A stretch of 7,330 bases of DNA from positions 1-7,330 of the forward strand of contig JASLCK010000410.1 of the NCBI GenBank assembly GCA_030151865.1, written 5' to 3'. This stretch comes from Rhodospirillaceae bacterium. Its GTDB lineage: Bacteria; Pseudomonadota; Alphaproteobacteria; Rhodospirillales; Magnetospirillaceae. Every line of letters begins with the position of its first letter. Position 1 is the stretch's first letter. The notes under the pieces are model-generated. The model did no database searches and was not told the origin of the DNA. It worked only from the letters and a program-made list of their open reading frames with translations. Positions 1 through 6,727 of this stretch are shown one piece after another. A program made the position numbers and the translations under genes.

Positions 1-863
1 GATCAATCCGTTCGGCCTTTTGCATGACCGAACCAGGGGTCGCTTCGTCGGACGCCACCAACATGCAGGCTACCGCCATCGTTGATGGCGACGAGGTGGT
101 GCTGAATGGCCGCAAATGGTGGAGCACCGGCATCGGTCATCCCGATTGCCGCTTTGTCATCTTCATGGGTCTGACCGACCCGGATGCCCCCAAGCATGCC
201 CGCCATTCCATGGTGATCGTCCCCATCGATGCCCCGGGTTTAAAGATCGAACGGATGCTGCCGGTGTTTGGCGATCTGCACCCGCCCTATGGCCATGGCG
301 AAGTCAGCTTCACCAATGTCCGGGTGCCGTTGGAAAACATCATTGCCGGACCTGGGCGCGGCTTCGAGATTGCCCAGGGCCGTCTGGGGCCGGGGCGCAT
401 CCATCACTGTATGCGCACCATCGGTTCGGCGGAACGGGCGCTCGACCTTTTGTGCGAACGGGCGCTGACCCGCACGGCTTTTGGCAAGCCCCTGGCAGCC
501 TTGGGCGGCAATCCTGACATTATCGCCAATGCCCGCCTGTCCATCGAACAAGCCCGTCTGCTGACCCTGAAAGCCGCCTGGATGATGGATACGGTCGGCA
601 TCAAGGGAGCCATGAGCGAGATTTCCCAGATCAAGGTGGTGGCCCCCAGCGTGGCGCAAACGGTGATCGATCACGCCATTCAGATTCACGGCGGGGCTGG
701 GGTCTGCGATGATTTCCACTTGGCGACCCTGTTCGCCAACGCCCGCGTCTTGCGCATTGCCGATGGCCCCGACGAAGTGCATCGCGGTCTGATCGCCAAA
801 CTGGAACTGAAGCGCCACGCAGCCCGCTTAGGCCTGGTCCCCACCCGCAAGGAGTCCCACTGA
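1..863 (+). CDS. Acyl-CoA dehydrogenase, ACAD10/ACAD11 (LvaC) type, 5'-truncated by window edge
   Basis: This is a flavin (FAD) dependent acyl-CoA dehydrogenase lacking roughly its first 120-130 residues. The frame is open from base 3, so the ATG at 24 is internal: the residues before it (SIRSAFC) run straight into MTEPGVASSDATN, the FAD/substrate-contact motif of the family. Further marks are RKWWSTG (codons from about 111), GRGFEIAQGRLGPGRIHHCMR (about 357-416), IQIHGGAGV and the C-terminal ADGPDEVHR. The RIHHCMR and ADGPDEVH signatures are, from memory, those of the dehydrogenase domain of animal ACAD10/11 and related bacterial proteins. At the position where classical enzymes carry the catalytic Glu (Y-E-G-T), this one has Asp (codon 762-764). 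In this class the enzyme is known to act on phosphorylated 4-hydroxyacyl-CoA made by a partner kinase, and that kinase gene follows with a 1-nt overlap. The family assignment is firm; the substrate is inferred. Confidence 0.95.
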   Translation, partial: SIRSAFCMTEPGVASSDATNMQATAIVDGDEVVLNGRKWWSTGIGHPDCRFVIFMGLTDPDAPKHARHSMVIVPIDAPGLKIERMLPVFGDLHPPYGHGEVSFTNVRVPLENIIAGPGRGFEIAQGRLGPGRIHHCMRTIGSAERALDLLCERALTRTAFGKPLAALGGNPDIIANARLSIEQARLLTLKAAWMMDTVGIKGAMSEISQIKVVAPSVAQTVIDHAIQIHGGAGVCDDFHLATLFANARVLRIADGPDEVHRGLIAKLELKRHAARLGLVPTRKESH

Positions 864-1936
864 TGACCGCGACCGTGATCGACAGTCCCAGCAAGGTCCG
901 CGTCGGGGAAGAGTTGGATGCGGACCGCATCGACGCCTTTTTGAAAGACGTTATTCCCGGCCTAACCGGTCAGCCCATGCTCAATCAGTTTCGCGGTGGG
1001 GCGTCTAACCTGACGTATCAACTGACCTATCCAGACCGCGCCCTGATCTTGCGCCGTCCACCCTTTGGTCATCGCTCGGGCGCAGCCCATGACATGCTGC
1101 GCGAAGCCCGCGTCATGACCGCCTTGAAGCCGGTCTATCCTTACGTGCCCGCCGTGCTGGCGACGTGTGACGACGAGGCCGTTCTGGGCTGCCCCTTTTA
1201 TGTGATGGAGCGGTTGAACGGCATCATCCCCCGGCGTGATCTGCCGCCCGGCCTGTCCCTGTCGCCCGAGGAAACCCGCACCCTGTGCTTAAGCGTTATC
1301 GACCGCATGATCGAACTGCATCGGGTCGATTACCGCGCCGCTGGGCTGGAATCTTTGGGCAAAGGCGACGGTTATGTCCGCCGCCAGATCGCGGGATGGA
1401 GCGAACGCTGTCACAAAGCCCGCACCGACGATGTGGGCGACTTCGCCGCGGTCATCGCCTGGTTAAAGGACAAGATGCCGTCCCACGATCTCGCCACCTG
1501 CGTCATCCACAACGATTACCGCTTCGATAATGTGGTGCTGGACCCCGACAATCCTTTCAAGGTCATCGGGGTTCTGGATTGGGAAATGGCGACCCTGGGC
1601 GATCCTTTGATGGATTTGGGCAACAGCCTGGCCTATTGGGTGCAAGCCGATGATGATGCCGAATTCCTGGCGGTGCGGCGGCAACCCACCCATCTGCCCG
1701 GCATGCTGACCCGGGCCGAGGTGATCGCCTATTACGCGGCCCGTACCGGGTTCGAGGTCGGCAACTTCGATTTTTATATGGTCTATGGCCTGTTCCGTCT
1801 GGCGGTCATCGCCCAACAGATTTATCAGCGCTATCGGCTGGGCCACGCCAAGAACCCGGAATTTGCCAGCTTCGGCGTCATCGTCCGTTATCTGGAACGG
1901 CGTTGCCTGACGCTGATCGAACATTCGGCGCTTTAA
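863..1936 (+). CDS. APH-fold phosphotransferase, ACAD10/11 kinase-domain (LvaA-like) type
   Basis: A 357-residue cytosolic kinase of the aminoglycoside-phosphotransferase fold. Visible parts are a glycine-rich loop GGASNLTY (45-52), the VMERLNG hinge (about 114-120), the catalytic loop HNDYRFDN (216-223; D218 as base, N223 for metal) and VLDWEMATLGDP (238-249; D239 for Mg). The string LILRRPPFGH (61-70) followed by a conserved Glu (E81), and GDGYVRRQI (168-176), are features of the subfamily that is N-terminal to the dehydrogenase in animal ACAD10/11 and that works as LvaA in Pseudomonas levulinate catabolism. It is therefore likely to phosphorylate the hydroxyl of a hydroxyacyl-CoA rather than an antibiotic. 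The ATG overlaps the upstream stop (TGATG) and has AAGGAG at 849-854, 8 nt upstream, implying translational coupling to the dehydrogenase. No LvaB-like small subunit is seen in the window. The family is sure; the exact substrate is not. Confidence 0.93.
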   Translation: MTATVIDSPSKVRVGEELDADRIDAFLKDVIPGLTGQPMLNQFRGGASNLTYQLTYPDRALILRRPPFGHRSGAAHDMLREARVMTALKPVYPYVPAVLATCDDEAVLGCPFYVMERLNGIIPRRDLPPGLSLSPEETRTLCLSVIDRMIELHRVDYRAAGLESLGKGDGYVRRQIAGWSERCHKARTDDVGDFAAVIAWLKDKMPSHDLATCVIHNDYRFDNVVLDPDNPFKVIGVLDWEMATLGDPLMDLGNSLAYWVQADDDAEFLAVRRQPTHLPGMLTRAEVIAYYAARTGFEVGNFDFYMVYGLFRLAVIAQQIYQRYRLGHAKNPEFASFGVIVRYLERRCLTLIEHSAL

Positions 1937-1939
1937 GCC

Positions 1940-2656
1940 ATGGGGCTGATCCATCTGGTGCGCCACGGTCAAGCGTCGTTCGGCGCGCGCGATTACGACC
2001 AATTGTCCCCCATGGGGCACCGTCAGGCGACTCTATTGGGCCAATGGCTGGCGCAAACCGGGGATCAGCCGCAAAAGCTGCTCCGGGGCAGCTTGACCCG
2101 CCATCGCCAAACCGCCGAAACCTGTCTGGCCGCCTGGGCGTCGTCTTCGCCTTGCGGCATGAACGAAGATGCGGCCTTTGACGAATTCGACCATCGCGAC
2201 ATCCTGGTCCAGGCCCATCCCGAATTCAGTGATCCTGGATACCTGGAAGCCTTCTTGACCGACCAGCCCGATGGGCGGCGCACGTTTCAGAAGGTTTTCG
2301 CAGGCAGCGTCGCCCGTTGGATGTCTTCCGATGCGGACGCCACGTCCGATACAGGGGCTTACAAGGAAAGCTGGGGGTCTTTCCGCGACCGCTGTGTCGC
2401 CGGGCTGACGCGGGCCGCCACCCCAAAAAACCAGGAAGGGGACACTTGGATCTTCACCTCGGGCGGGCCGATCGCCGTCATTGTCGGGCAGGTTCTCGGC
2501 CTGTCCGACGACCGCATTCTGGATCTCAACTGGTCCATCCTGAATGCCAGCATCACCACACTGCGCCCCGCCAAGGGACGGTTCTTGCTGCACCAGTTCA
2601 ACAGCATCGCCCATCTGCAAACAGTGCCGAATGGCGGTCTTGTCACCTACCGATAA
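1940..2656 (+). CDS. Histidine phosphatase superfamily (phosphoglycerate-mutase-like) protein with atypical second active-site motif
   Basis: A 238-residue branch-1 histidine phosphatase-like protein. The N-terminal HLVRHGQ (5-11) supplies the phospho-acceptor His9 and Arg8. SLTRHRQTAE (51-60) matches the second phosphate-binding Arg motif, and an acidic segment, DEFDHRD (81-87), lies where the acid catalyst is usual. The second catalytic His normally sits in a HGG motif, but here the segment reads IFTSGGPIAV (161-170), with Ser164 in its place. The protein may be a weak phosphatase, an altered subfamily, or a non-catalytic partner. The start at 1940 lies 3 nt after the kinase stop with no clear Shine-Dalgarno, so it is probably translated by coupling. 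Placed after a kinase that makes phosphorylated acyl-CoA, it could remove dead-end phosphates or balance the kinase; this is inference from position only. Confidence 0.88.
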   Translation: MGLIHLVRHGQASFGARDYDQLSPMGHRQATLLGQWLAQTGDQPQKLLRGSLTRHRQTAETCLAAWASSSPCGMNEDAAFDEFDHRDILVQAHPEFSDPGYLEAFLTDQPDGRRTFQKVFAGSVARWMSSDADATSDTGAYKESWGSFRDRCVAGLTRAATPKNQEGDTWIFTSGGPIAVIVGQVLGLSDDRILDLNWSILNASITTLRPAKGRFLLHQFNSIAHLQTVPNGGLVTYR

Positions 2657-2665
2657 TCATAAAAA

Positions 2666-2674
2666 AGGGGGAGG
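2666..2674 (+). promoter_or_regulatory. Strong purine-rich ribosome binding site of the first SDR gene
   Basis: The tract AGGGGGAGG lies just before the ATG at 2677. It decides the start: the frame is open much further upstream, but that part overlaps the phosphatase gene in another frame and carries no SDR features, whereas the Rossmann fold begins right after this ATG. Confidence 0.75.
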
Positions 2675-2676
2675 TC

Positions 2677-3447
2677 ATGTCTTTTGCCACTCAGTTTGAT
2701 CTGACCGGAAAAATCGCCGTAGTGACCGGAGCCAGTCGGGGCATCGGGTTGTCCATCGCCCGCTGTCTGGCGACCAACGGAGCCCACGTTGTGGTGTCCA
2801 GCCGCAAGGCCGACGCCTGCGAAGCCGTCGCTCAAGCGATCCGGGCTGATGGCGGCAAGGCCGACGCCATCGCCTGCCATATCGGCGAGATGGAACAGAT
2901 CCAACGGCTGCATGCCACGATCGCGGACCGTTATGGGCGGTTGGATATTCTGATCAACAACGCCGCCACCAATCCTCATTTTGGTCCGATCTGGGAAACC
3001 GACCTTGATGCGTTTCAAAAGACCGTTGACGTCAATATCCGCGGCTATTTCTTCATGTCATCGCTGGCGGTCAAAGCGATGATGCCCCAAGGGGGCGGCA
3101 GCATTATCAATGTGGCATCGGTCAATGGCGTCATCCCCGGCCCCCTGCAGGGGATTTATTCCGTCACCAAGGCAGCGGTCATTTCCATGACCAAGGCTTT
3201 CGCCCGTGAATGCGGCCCCCATGGGATACGGGTCAATGCCCTGTTGCCAGGTGCTACCGACACCAAGTTCGCCGCGGCCCTGATCAAGAACGACGCCATC
3301 TTGTCCAAGGCGCTGGAACATGTGCCGCTGGGGCGCGTCGCTCAACCGGACGAAATGGCCGCCGCCGCGCTTTATCTGGCCTCCCCCGCCTCCAGCTACG
3401 CCACCGGTGTCTGCCTGAATGTGGACGGCGGCTATCTGGTCGCCTGA
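2677..3447 (+). CDS. SDR family NAD(P)-dependent oxidoreductase (first of two)
   Basis: A complete 256-residue classical short-chain dehydrogenase/reductase. Motifs seen are TGASRGIG (17-24, dinucleotide binding), NNAA (94-97), Asn120, and the catalytic set Ser148, Tyr161 and Lys165 (YSVTK). The C-terminal PLGRVAQPDEMA and the ATGVCLNVDGGY block are typical of the FabG-like branch. After the second beta strand comes SSRK (41-44), a basic end that usually favours NADP(H). It probably oxidises or reduces a hydroxy/keto group on an acyl substrate made by the neighbouring kinase and dehydrogenase, but the sequence does not show the substrate. It begins 20 nt after the phosphatase-like gene and ends 20 nt before the second SDR, and is clearly part of the same transcription unit. 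A FabG-type acyl carrier protein reductase or a generic alcohol dehydrogenase role is also possible. Confidence 0.93.
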   Translation: MSFATQFDLTGKIAVVTGASRGIGLSIARCLATNGAHVVVSSRKADACEAVAQAIRADGGKADAIACHIGEMEQIQRLHATIADRYGRLDILINNAATNPHFGPIWETDLDAFQKTVDVNIRGYFFMSSLAVKAMMPQGGGSIINVASVNGVIPGPLQGIYSVTKAAVISMTKAFARECGPHGIRVNALLPGATDTKFAAALIKNDAILSKALEHVPLGRVAQPDEMAAAALYLASPASSYATGVCLNVDGGYLVA

Positions 3448-3467
3448 TCTGGAAGAGAGGATTTGCG

Positions 3468-4310
3468 ATGCAAGATCTGAACAATAAGGTGGCCGTCATC
3501 ACCGGCGCGGCCGAGGGTATCGGCAAGGCCATCGCCCAGCATGCCGCCCGCCGCGGCATGAAACTGGTGTTGGCTGATCTGAACGCCCGCACGTTGCAGG
3601 CCACCGCTGACGAGTTCGCGGCTCAAGGTGTTGATCTGGTGGCTCACCAGGCCGACGTCTCCAACCCGGATCAATTGGAAGCCTTGGCGCAGAGTGCCTT
3701 TGACCGCTTTGGCGCGGTGCATCTGCTGGTCAACAATGCGGGCGTCGCTCTGGCCAAGACGGTCTGGGACACCACGCAAAAAGACTGGGATTGGGTGATG
3801 GGCGTCAATCTTTATGGCGTCACCAACAGCCTGCGCGCCTTTATTCCCCGTATGCTCGACAGCGGAGAAGCCGGGCATGTGGTCAATGTCGCCTCCATGG
3901 CCGGGTTGCTGTCGGAACCCGGACTTGCCGCCTATAACGCCAGCAAGTTCGCCGTCGTCACGGTGTCCGAAGGACTGCATCACGACCTGACCCTGCGCAA
4001 CGCCCCGATCAAAGTATCCGTCCTCTGCCCCGGTTGGGTGAAAACCCGTATTGCCGAAGCCGAACGCCATCGTGACCCCGACGATCGTTCCAACCCTGCC
4101 GAATTGGACGGAGCCACCTTAAAGGTTGGCATGGCCATGCGCAAAGCAGTGGAACAGGGGATTGGAACCGAAGACGTCGCAGACGCGGTCTTTCACGCGG
4201 TCGATCAGGGACGATTCTATGTTCTGGTGCCAGCTCAATCGGTTCAGGTGGTGGAGGTACGGATGCAAGACATCCTGACCAACCGCCTGCCCAGCCTGTT
4301 GCCGATCTGA
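3468..4310 (+). CDS. SDR family NAD(P)-dependent oxidoreductase (second of two)
   Basis: A complete 280-residue classical SDR, only distantly similar to its upstream neighbour. It has TGAAEGIG (12-19), NNAG (89-92), Asn114 and the catalytic Ser143, Tyr156 and Lys160 (YNASK). Asp37 ends the second beta strand (VLADLN), which usually means NAD(H) preference, unlike the first SDR. The substrate-loop region after LCPGWVKT (about 187-194) is longer than in FabG types, and the C-terminus lacks the DGG signature, as in the larger-substrate SDRs often found beside acyl-CoA enzymes. The ATG at 3468 has GGAAGAGAGG at 3451-3460, 7 nt upstream; the open frame before it overlaps the first SDR and lacks SDR motifs. 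It is the last gene of the operon, followed 16 nt later by a strong terminator. The substrate is unknown. Confidence 0.92.
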   Translation: MQDLNNKVAVITGAAEGIGKAIAQHAARRGMKLVLADLNARTLQATADEFAAQGVDLVAHQADVSNPDQLEALAQSAFDRFGAVHLLVNNAGVALAKTVWDTTQKDWDWVMGVNLYGVTNSLRAFIPRMLDSGEAGHVVNVASMAGLLSEPGLAAYNASKFAVVTVSEGLHHDLTLRNAPIKVSVLCPGWVKTRIAEAERHRDPDDRSNPAELDGATLKVGMAMRKAVEQGIGTEDVADAVFHAVDQGRFYVLVPAQSVQVVEVRMQDILTNRLPSLLPI

Positions 4311-4326
4311 TTCGGACGTCGAATGC

Positions 4327-4361
4327 GCAAAAGCCCGCGAGCATGGCTTGCGGGCTTTTGC
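4327..4361 (+). terminator. Rho-independent terminator of the five-gene operon
   Basis: An inverted repeat of 16 nt per arm (4327-4342 and 4346-4361) around a 3-nt loop, perfect apart from one G-U pair (4339/4349). The GC-rich core AGCCCGC/GCGGGCT is followed by TTTT inside the right arm. The left arm has matching AAAA, so it could also act on transcripts from the other strand. It sits 16 nt after the second SDR stop. Confidence 0.88.
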
Positions 4362-4587
4362 ATTTGGTTACAGGAAAACGCAATCACCGACAGTTTATAA
4401 ACCTACACATGCCGAAGGTTCAGATGCCCTCTCTGACTCTGTGAAGTCATCGAAGTCGGCGCATCCAAAAACAGCCCCATATCCAGTCAGAGGTGTAACC
4501 CAGACACAAAGCTTCAACTTTATTGACAACGTTGGGCGCGACATCGTTTATGAAGCCACCGACTCAAAAAATTTGTGAATCTATCAA
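4362..4587 (+). other. Intergenic boundary between GC-rich operon and AT-rich acyltransferase gene
   Basis: This is 226 nt with no convincing gene. A 76-codon open frame covers most of it, but it can only start from a TTG inside the terminator hairpin and resembles nothing I know, so it is not called. Base composition shifts from GC-rich to mixed here, making it the likely left edge of the transferred segment. A TATAAA box at 4396-4401 could be a -10 element but lacks a good -35. Confidence 0.5.
4523..4552 (+). promoter_or_regulatory. Possible sigma-70 type promoter for the acyltransferase gene
   Basis: A perfect -35 hexamer TTGACA (4523-4528) is followed after 18 nt by TTTATG (4547-4552), a poor -10 match. 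It lies 36 nt before the acyltransferase ATG, a sensible distance. The call is weak because the -10 matches only about half of the consensus. Confidence 0.25.
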
Positions 4588-6399
4588 ATGCACGCATTCC
4601 GCCATGACATTCAGATAATTCGAGGTATTTCCATAGTTTTGGTTGTACTTTACCATTTAGGATTTCGTGGCACTCAAAATGGATTTCTTGGGGTCGACGT
4701 ATTCTTTGTTATTAGCGGTTTTCTTATGGCAACTCTCTATGAGCCAGGATCCGCGAAAGGTTTTTTCATTAAGCGTGCGCGTCGCATACTTCCCGCATAT
4801 TTCGTCACCATCGCACTAACATTAATCGCCGCCGCCATCTTGGTCGGAACAAGCGACCTTTCACAGGTTGTTACACAGTCGATTTTTGCCAGCGCCATGC
4901 TTTCCAACATAGGCTTCTGGACAGAAAATTCTTATTTCGACAAATCTGCATTCAAACCTCTGCTCCATCTATGGTCTCTTGGAGTAGAAATTCAATTTTA
5001 TGCCATAGTCCCACTTTTATATTTCATTTTTCGCAAGTTTAGACTGAGTTTGTTTGTATTTTTATTTATATCATCTATTGCATGTTTTCTGGTGGCAGGC
5101 ATCTCTCCGAAGACTGCTTTCTTTTGGATGCCTTTTCGCCTTTGGGAGTTTCTTATCGGATTTGCAGTTGCCACCTACGGATCGCAACGGGGCCAGTCGT
5201 CATTGGGCTGGATCGGTTTGGCAGCTTTAGCTGCTATCCTAGGAACACAAGCTCTCCCATTAAACTGGGAACGCCAGGACTTCTTCCATGGTCACCCTGG
5301 CATTGCCGCCCTGTTCGTAGCAGCGGCAACAGGCACGACGCTCTGGTGTGGCCTGCCTAAAAACATCGAGACGACCACCCCATTCCGAATTTTTGAAAAA
5401 CTTGGAACATACTCATACTCTATATACCTGGTGCATTTCCCAATTATTGTATTGACGTTATACAAGCCATTCATGGGAACAATAATTAAACCAGATAGAA
5501 TTTATCAGTTAATACTAATAATTACCATAATATATATCGCAGCATGGCTATTGTATAAATTTATCGAACACCCATTCCGAGCAAATGCGCGCCTTATACT
5601 ATGGTGCCCTTTGTCGATCATGCTCATCTTGAGTCTCGGACAAGCTGGCCGTTTCCTTCAGGAAAAACTATTACCTCCTGATGAGTTGAAGATTCATCAA
5701 GCTTGGGAAGACCGCAGCCAATACCGTTGTGGAAAACTCTTCCGCTTGCTGCACCCCACAGCCATTTCGTGTGAGATCACTCCTCATAAGCTCAATCCTG
5801 CGGGCCGAATTCTGTTGGTTGGAAACAGTCATGCTGACGCAATTAAAACAACCTTTGCCGAAGTCTCCAATTCCAATGACATTAGCGTCTTCTTCATAGT
5901 CCCCAACAACCCACTCATGTCTGGAGGGCTATCACCATCAGATATCATTAACGAAGCCAAAAATTTGAATGTAGATGCGGTTGTATTGCATTTTTCTCCA
6001 TCATCTATCGCAACGAAAACCATAGAAGAGCTAGAGGAGCTCGCAGAAAAGCAGAATTTATCTGTTTCCTTCATTATGCCAATACCCGTATGGAACAAGA
6101 ACGTCCCATCAATGCTCCTTGAAGCCCTTCACACATCTACCCTTCCAGACCAAAAAACAAAATATGACTATGAAAATGAAAACAAGTCATTATTAGAAAA
6201 AACACAAGAGATGCAGCGAAATAACATACGAATTTACCAGACCGTAGATAAATTTTGCCATGATACCTGTGTCCTCTCCTCCAGAGAGGGGTATCCATAT
6301 TATTTTGACGAGGGGCACCTGACTCTAACAGGTAGCCGCTTACTCAAGCCGATCTTTGCTATGATTATAAATGACATAAAATCAACAGGGAGAAAGTAA
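4588..6399 (+). CDS. Membrane O-acyltransferase: acyltransferase-3 domain fused to C-terminal SGNH domain (OafA/YrhL type)
   Basis: A complete 603-residue inner-membrane enzyme. Residues about 8-350 form the acyltransferase-3 domain with some ten hydrophobic segments. Key sites are RGISIVLVVLYHLG (12-25, with Arg12 and His23), GVDVFFVISGFLM (35-47), IKRARRILPAY (61-71), HLWSLGVEIQFY (127-138) and YSYSIYLVHFP (275-285). A soluble domain follows, with the SGNH block-I motif VGNSHAD (411-417, nucleophile Ser414; Asn replaces the usual Asp) and the end motif YFDEGHLTLTG (572-582, Asp574 and His577). Such fusions move acetyl groups across the membrane onto sugars of O-antigen, exopolysaccharide or peptidoglycan. 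No glycan genes are adjacent, so the acceptor is unknown. The start has little Shine-Dalgarno match (GTGAATCTATCAA precedes ATG), but the N-terminal motif fixes it closely. The AT-rich codons contrast with all upstream genes and suggest horizontal transfer. Confidence 0.93.
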   Translation: MHAFRHDIQIIRGISIVLVVLYHLGFRGTQNGFLGVDVFFVISGFLMATLYEPGSAKGFFIKRARRILPAYFVTIALTLIAAAILVGTSDLSQVVTQSIFASAMLSNIGFWTENSYFDKSAFKPLLHLWSLGVEIQFYAIVPLLYFIFRKFRLSLFVFLFISSIACFLVAGISPKTAFFWMPFRLWEFLIGFAVATYGSQRGQSSLGWIGLAALAAILGTQALPLNWERQDFFHGHPGIAALFVAAATGTTLWCGLPKNIETTTPFRIFEKLGTYSYSIYLVHFPIIVLTLYKPFMGTIIKPDRIYQLILIITIIYIAAWLLYKFIEHPFRANARLILWCPLSIMLILSLGQAGRFLQEKLLPPDELKIHQAWEDRSQYRCGKLFRLLHPTAISCEITPHKLNPAGRILLVGNSHADAIKTTFAEVSNSNDISVFFIVPNNPLMSGGLSPSDIINEAKNLNVDAVVLHFSPSSIATKTIEELEELAEKQNLSVSFIMPIPVWNKNVPSMLLEALHTSTLPDQKTKYDYENENKSLLEKTQEMQRNNIRIYQTVDKFCHDTCVLSSREGYPYYFDEGHLTLTGSRLLKPIFAMIINDIKSTGRK

Positions 6400-6402
6400 C
6401 GC

Positions 6403-6690
6403 CTAGTGGACAGAAGCCAACGCTTGGTGCCCACGCCTAACGACGGCGATGATCCGGTCGGGATGGGCAGTCCAGGTGAAAGGCTTTGGGTTTTCGTTGG
6501 TCTCGGCGAGGAAGCGATTGATGGCCGCCTGGACGTCGACGAGAGAACAGAACACACCGCGCTTGAGGCGCCGTTTGGTCAGCTTGGCGAAGAAGCCCTC
6601 GACTGCGTTAAGCGAGGGTGCCGATCCAGCCACTTCCGCACCTTGCGGGTGCCTGTGGGTGGCGTCGTTTTCGAGGATAACAGGATCATC
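6403..6690 (-). pseudogene. IS630-family transposase, decayed 3' fragment
   Basis: Reading on the - strand, the last ~60 codons give SLNAVEGFFAKLTKRRLKRG, then QAAINRFLAE, KPFTWTAHPD and GHQALASVH before a TAG stop at 6403-6405. This is the C-terminal end of an IS630-type DDE transposase, including the last catalytic Glu (in NAVEGFF). Upstream the reading is broken: ILENDATHRHP (canonically LDNYATHKHP) is in one frame, KVRKWLDRHPRL in another, and the expected FTPTSASW segment before LNAVEGFF is absent. This is explained by a one-base insertion plus a deletion of about 37 nt. The 5' side ends at 6690/6691, where an IS256-type terminus begins. The stop lies 3 nt from the convergent acyltransferase stop. 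It cannot make an active transposase. Confidence 0.85.
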
Positions 6691-6714
6691 GGAGTGTCAG
6701 GAATTCCGTGTACA
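6691..6714 (-). repeat. Terminal inverted repeat of an IS256-family element (one end only)
   Basis: The sequence GAGTGTCAGGAATTCCGTGT (from 6692, continuing ACA) has the look of the outer end of an IS256-family element and lies 14 nt beyond the transposase stop codon, where such an end is expected. The matching repeat at the other end is not in the window, in keeping with the truncated transposase. Confidence 0.6.
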
Positions 6715-6727
6715 GGCGGGCAATTGA

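Noticed and set aside
863..1936. Aminoglycoside resistance phosphotransferase.
   Set aside because: The fold is shared, but the specific motifs and the coupling to an ACAD10/11-type dehydrogenase point to acyl-CoA metabolism rather than antibiotic modification.
2317..2676. Apparent N-terminal extension of the first SDR overlapping the phosphatase gene.
   Set aside because: The extension is out-of-frame shadow of the phosphatase, rich in Arg/His/Pro, while a strong ribosome site and the normal SDR start occur at 2677.
4348..4578. 76-codon + strand open frame between the terminator and the acyltransferase.
   Set aside because: Its only start is a TTG inside the terminator hairpin, it has no ribosome site, and its translation resembles no family I know.
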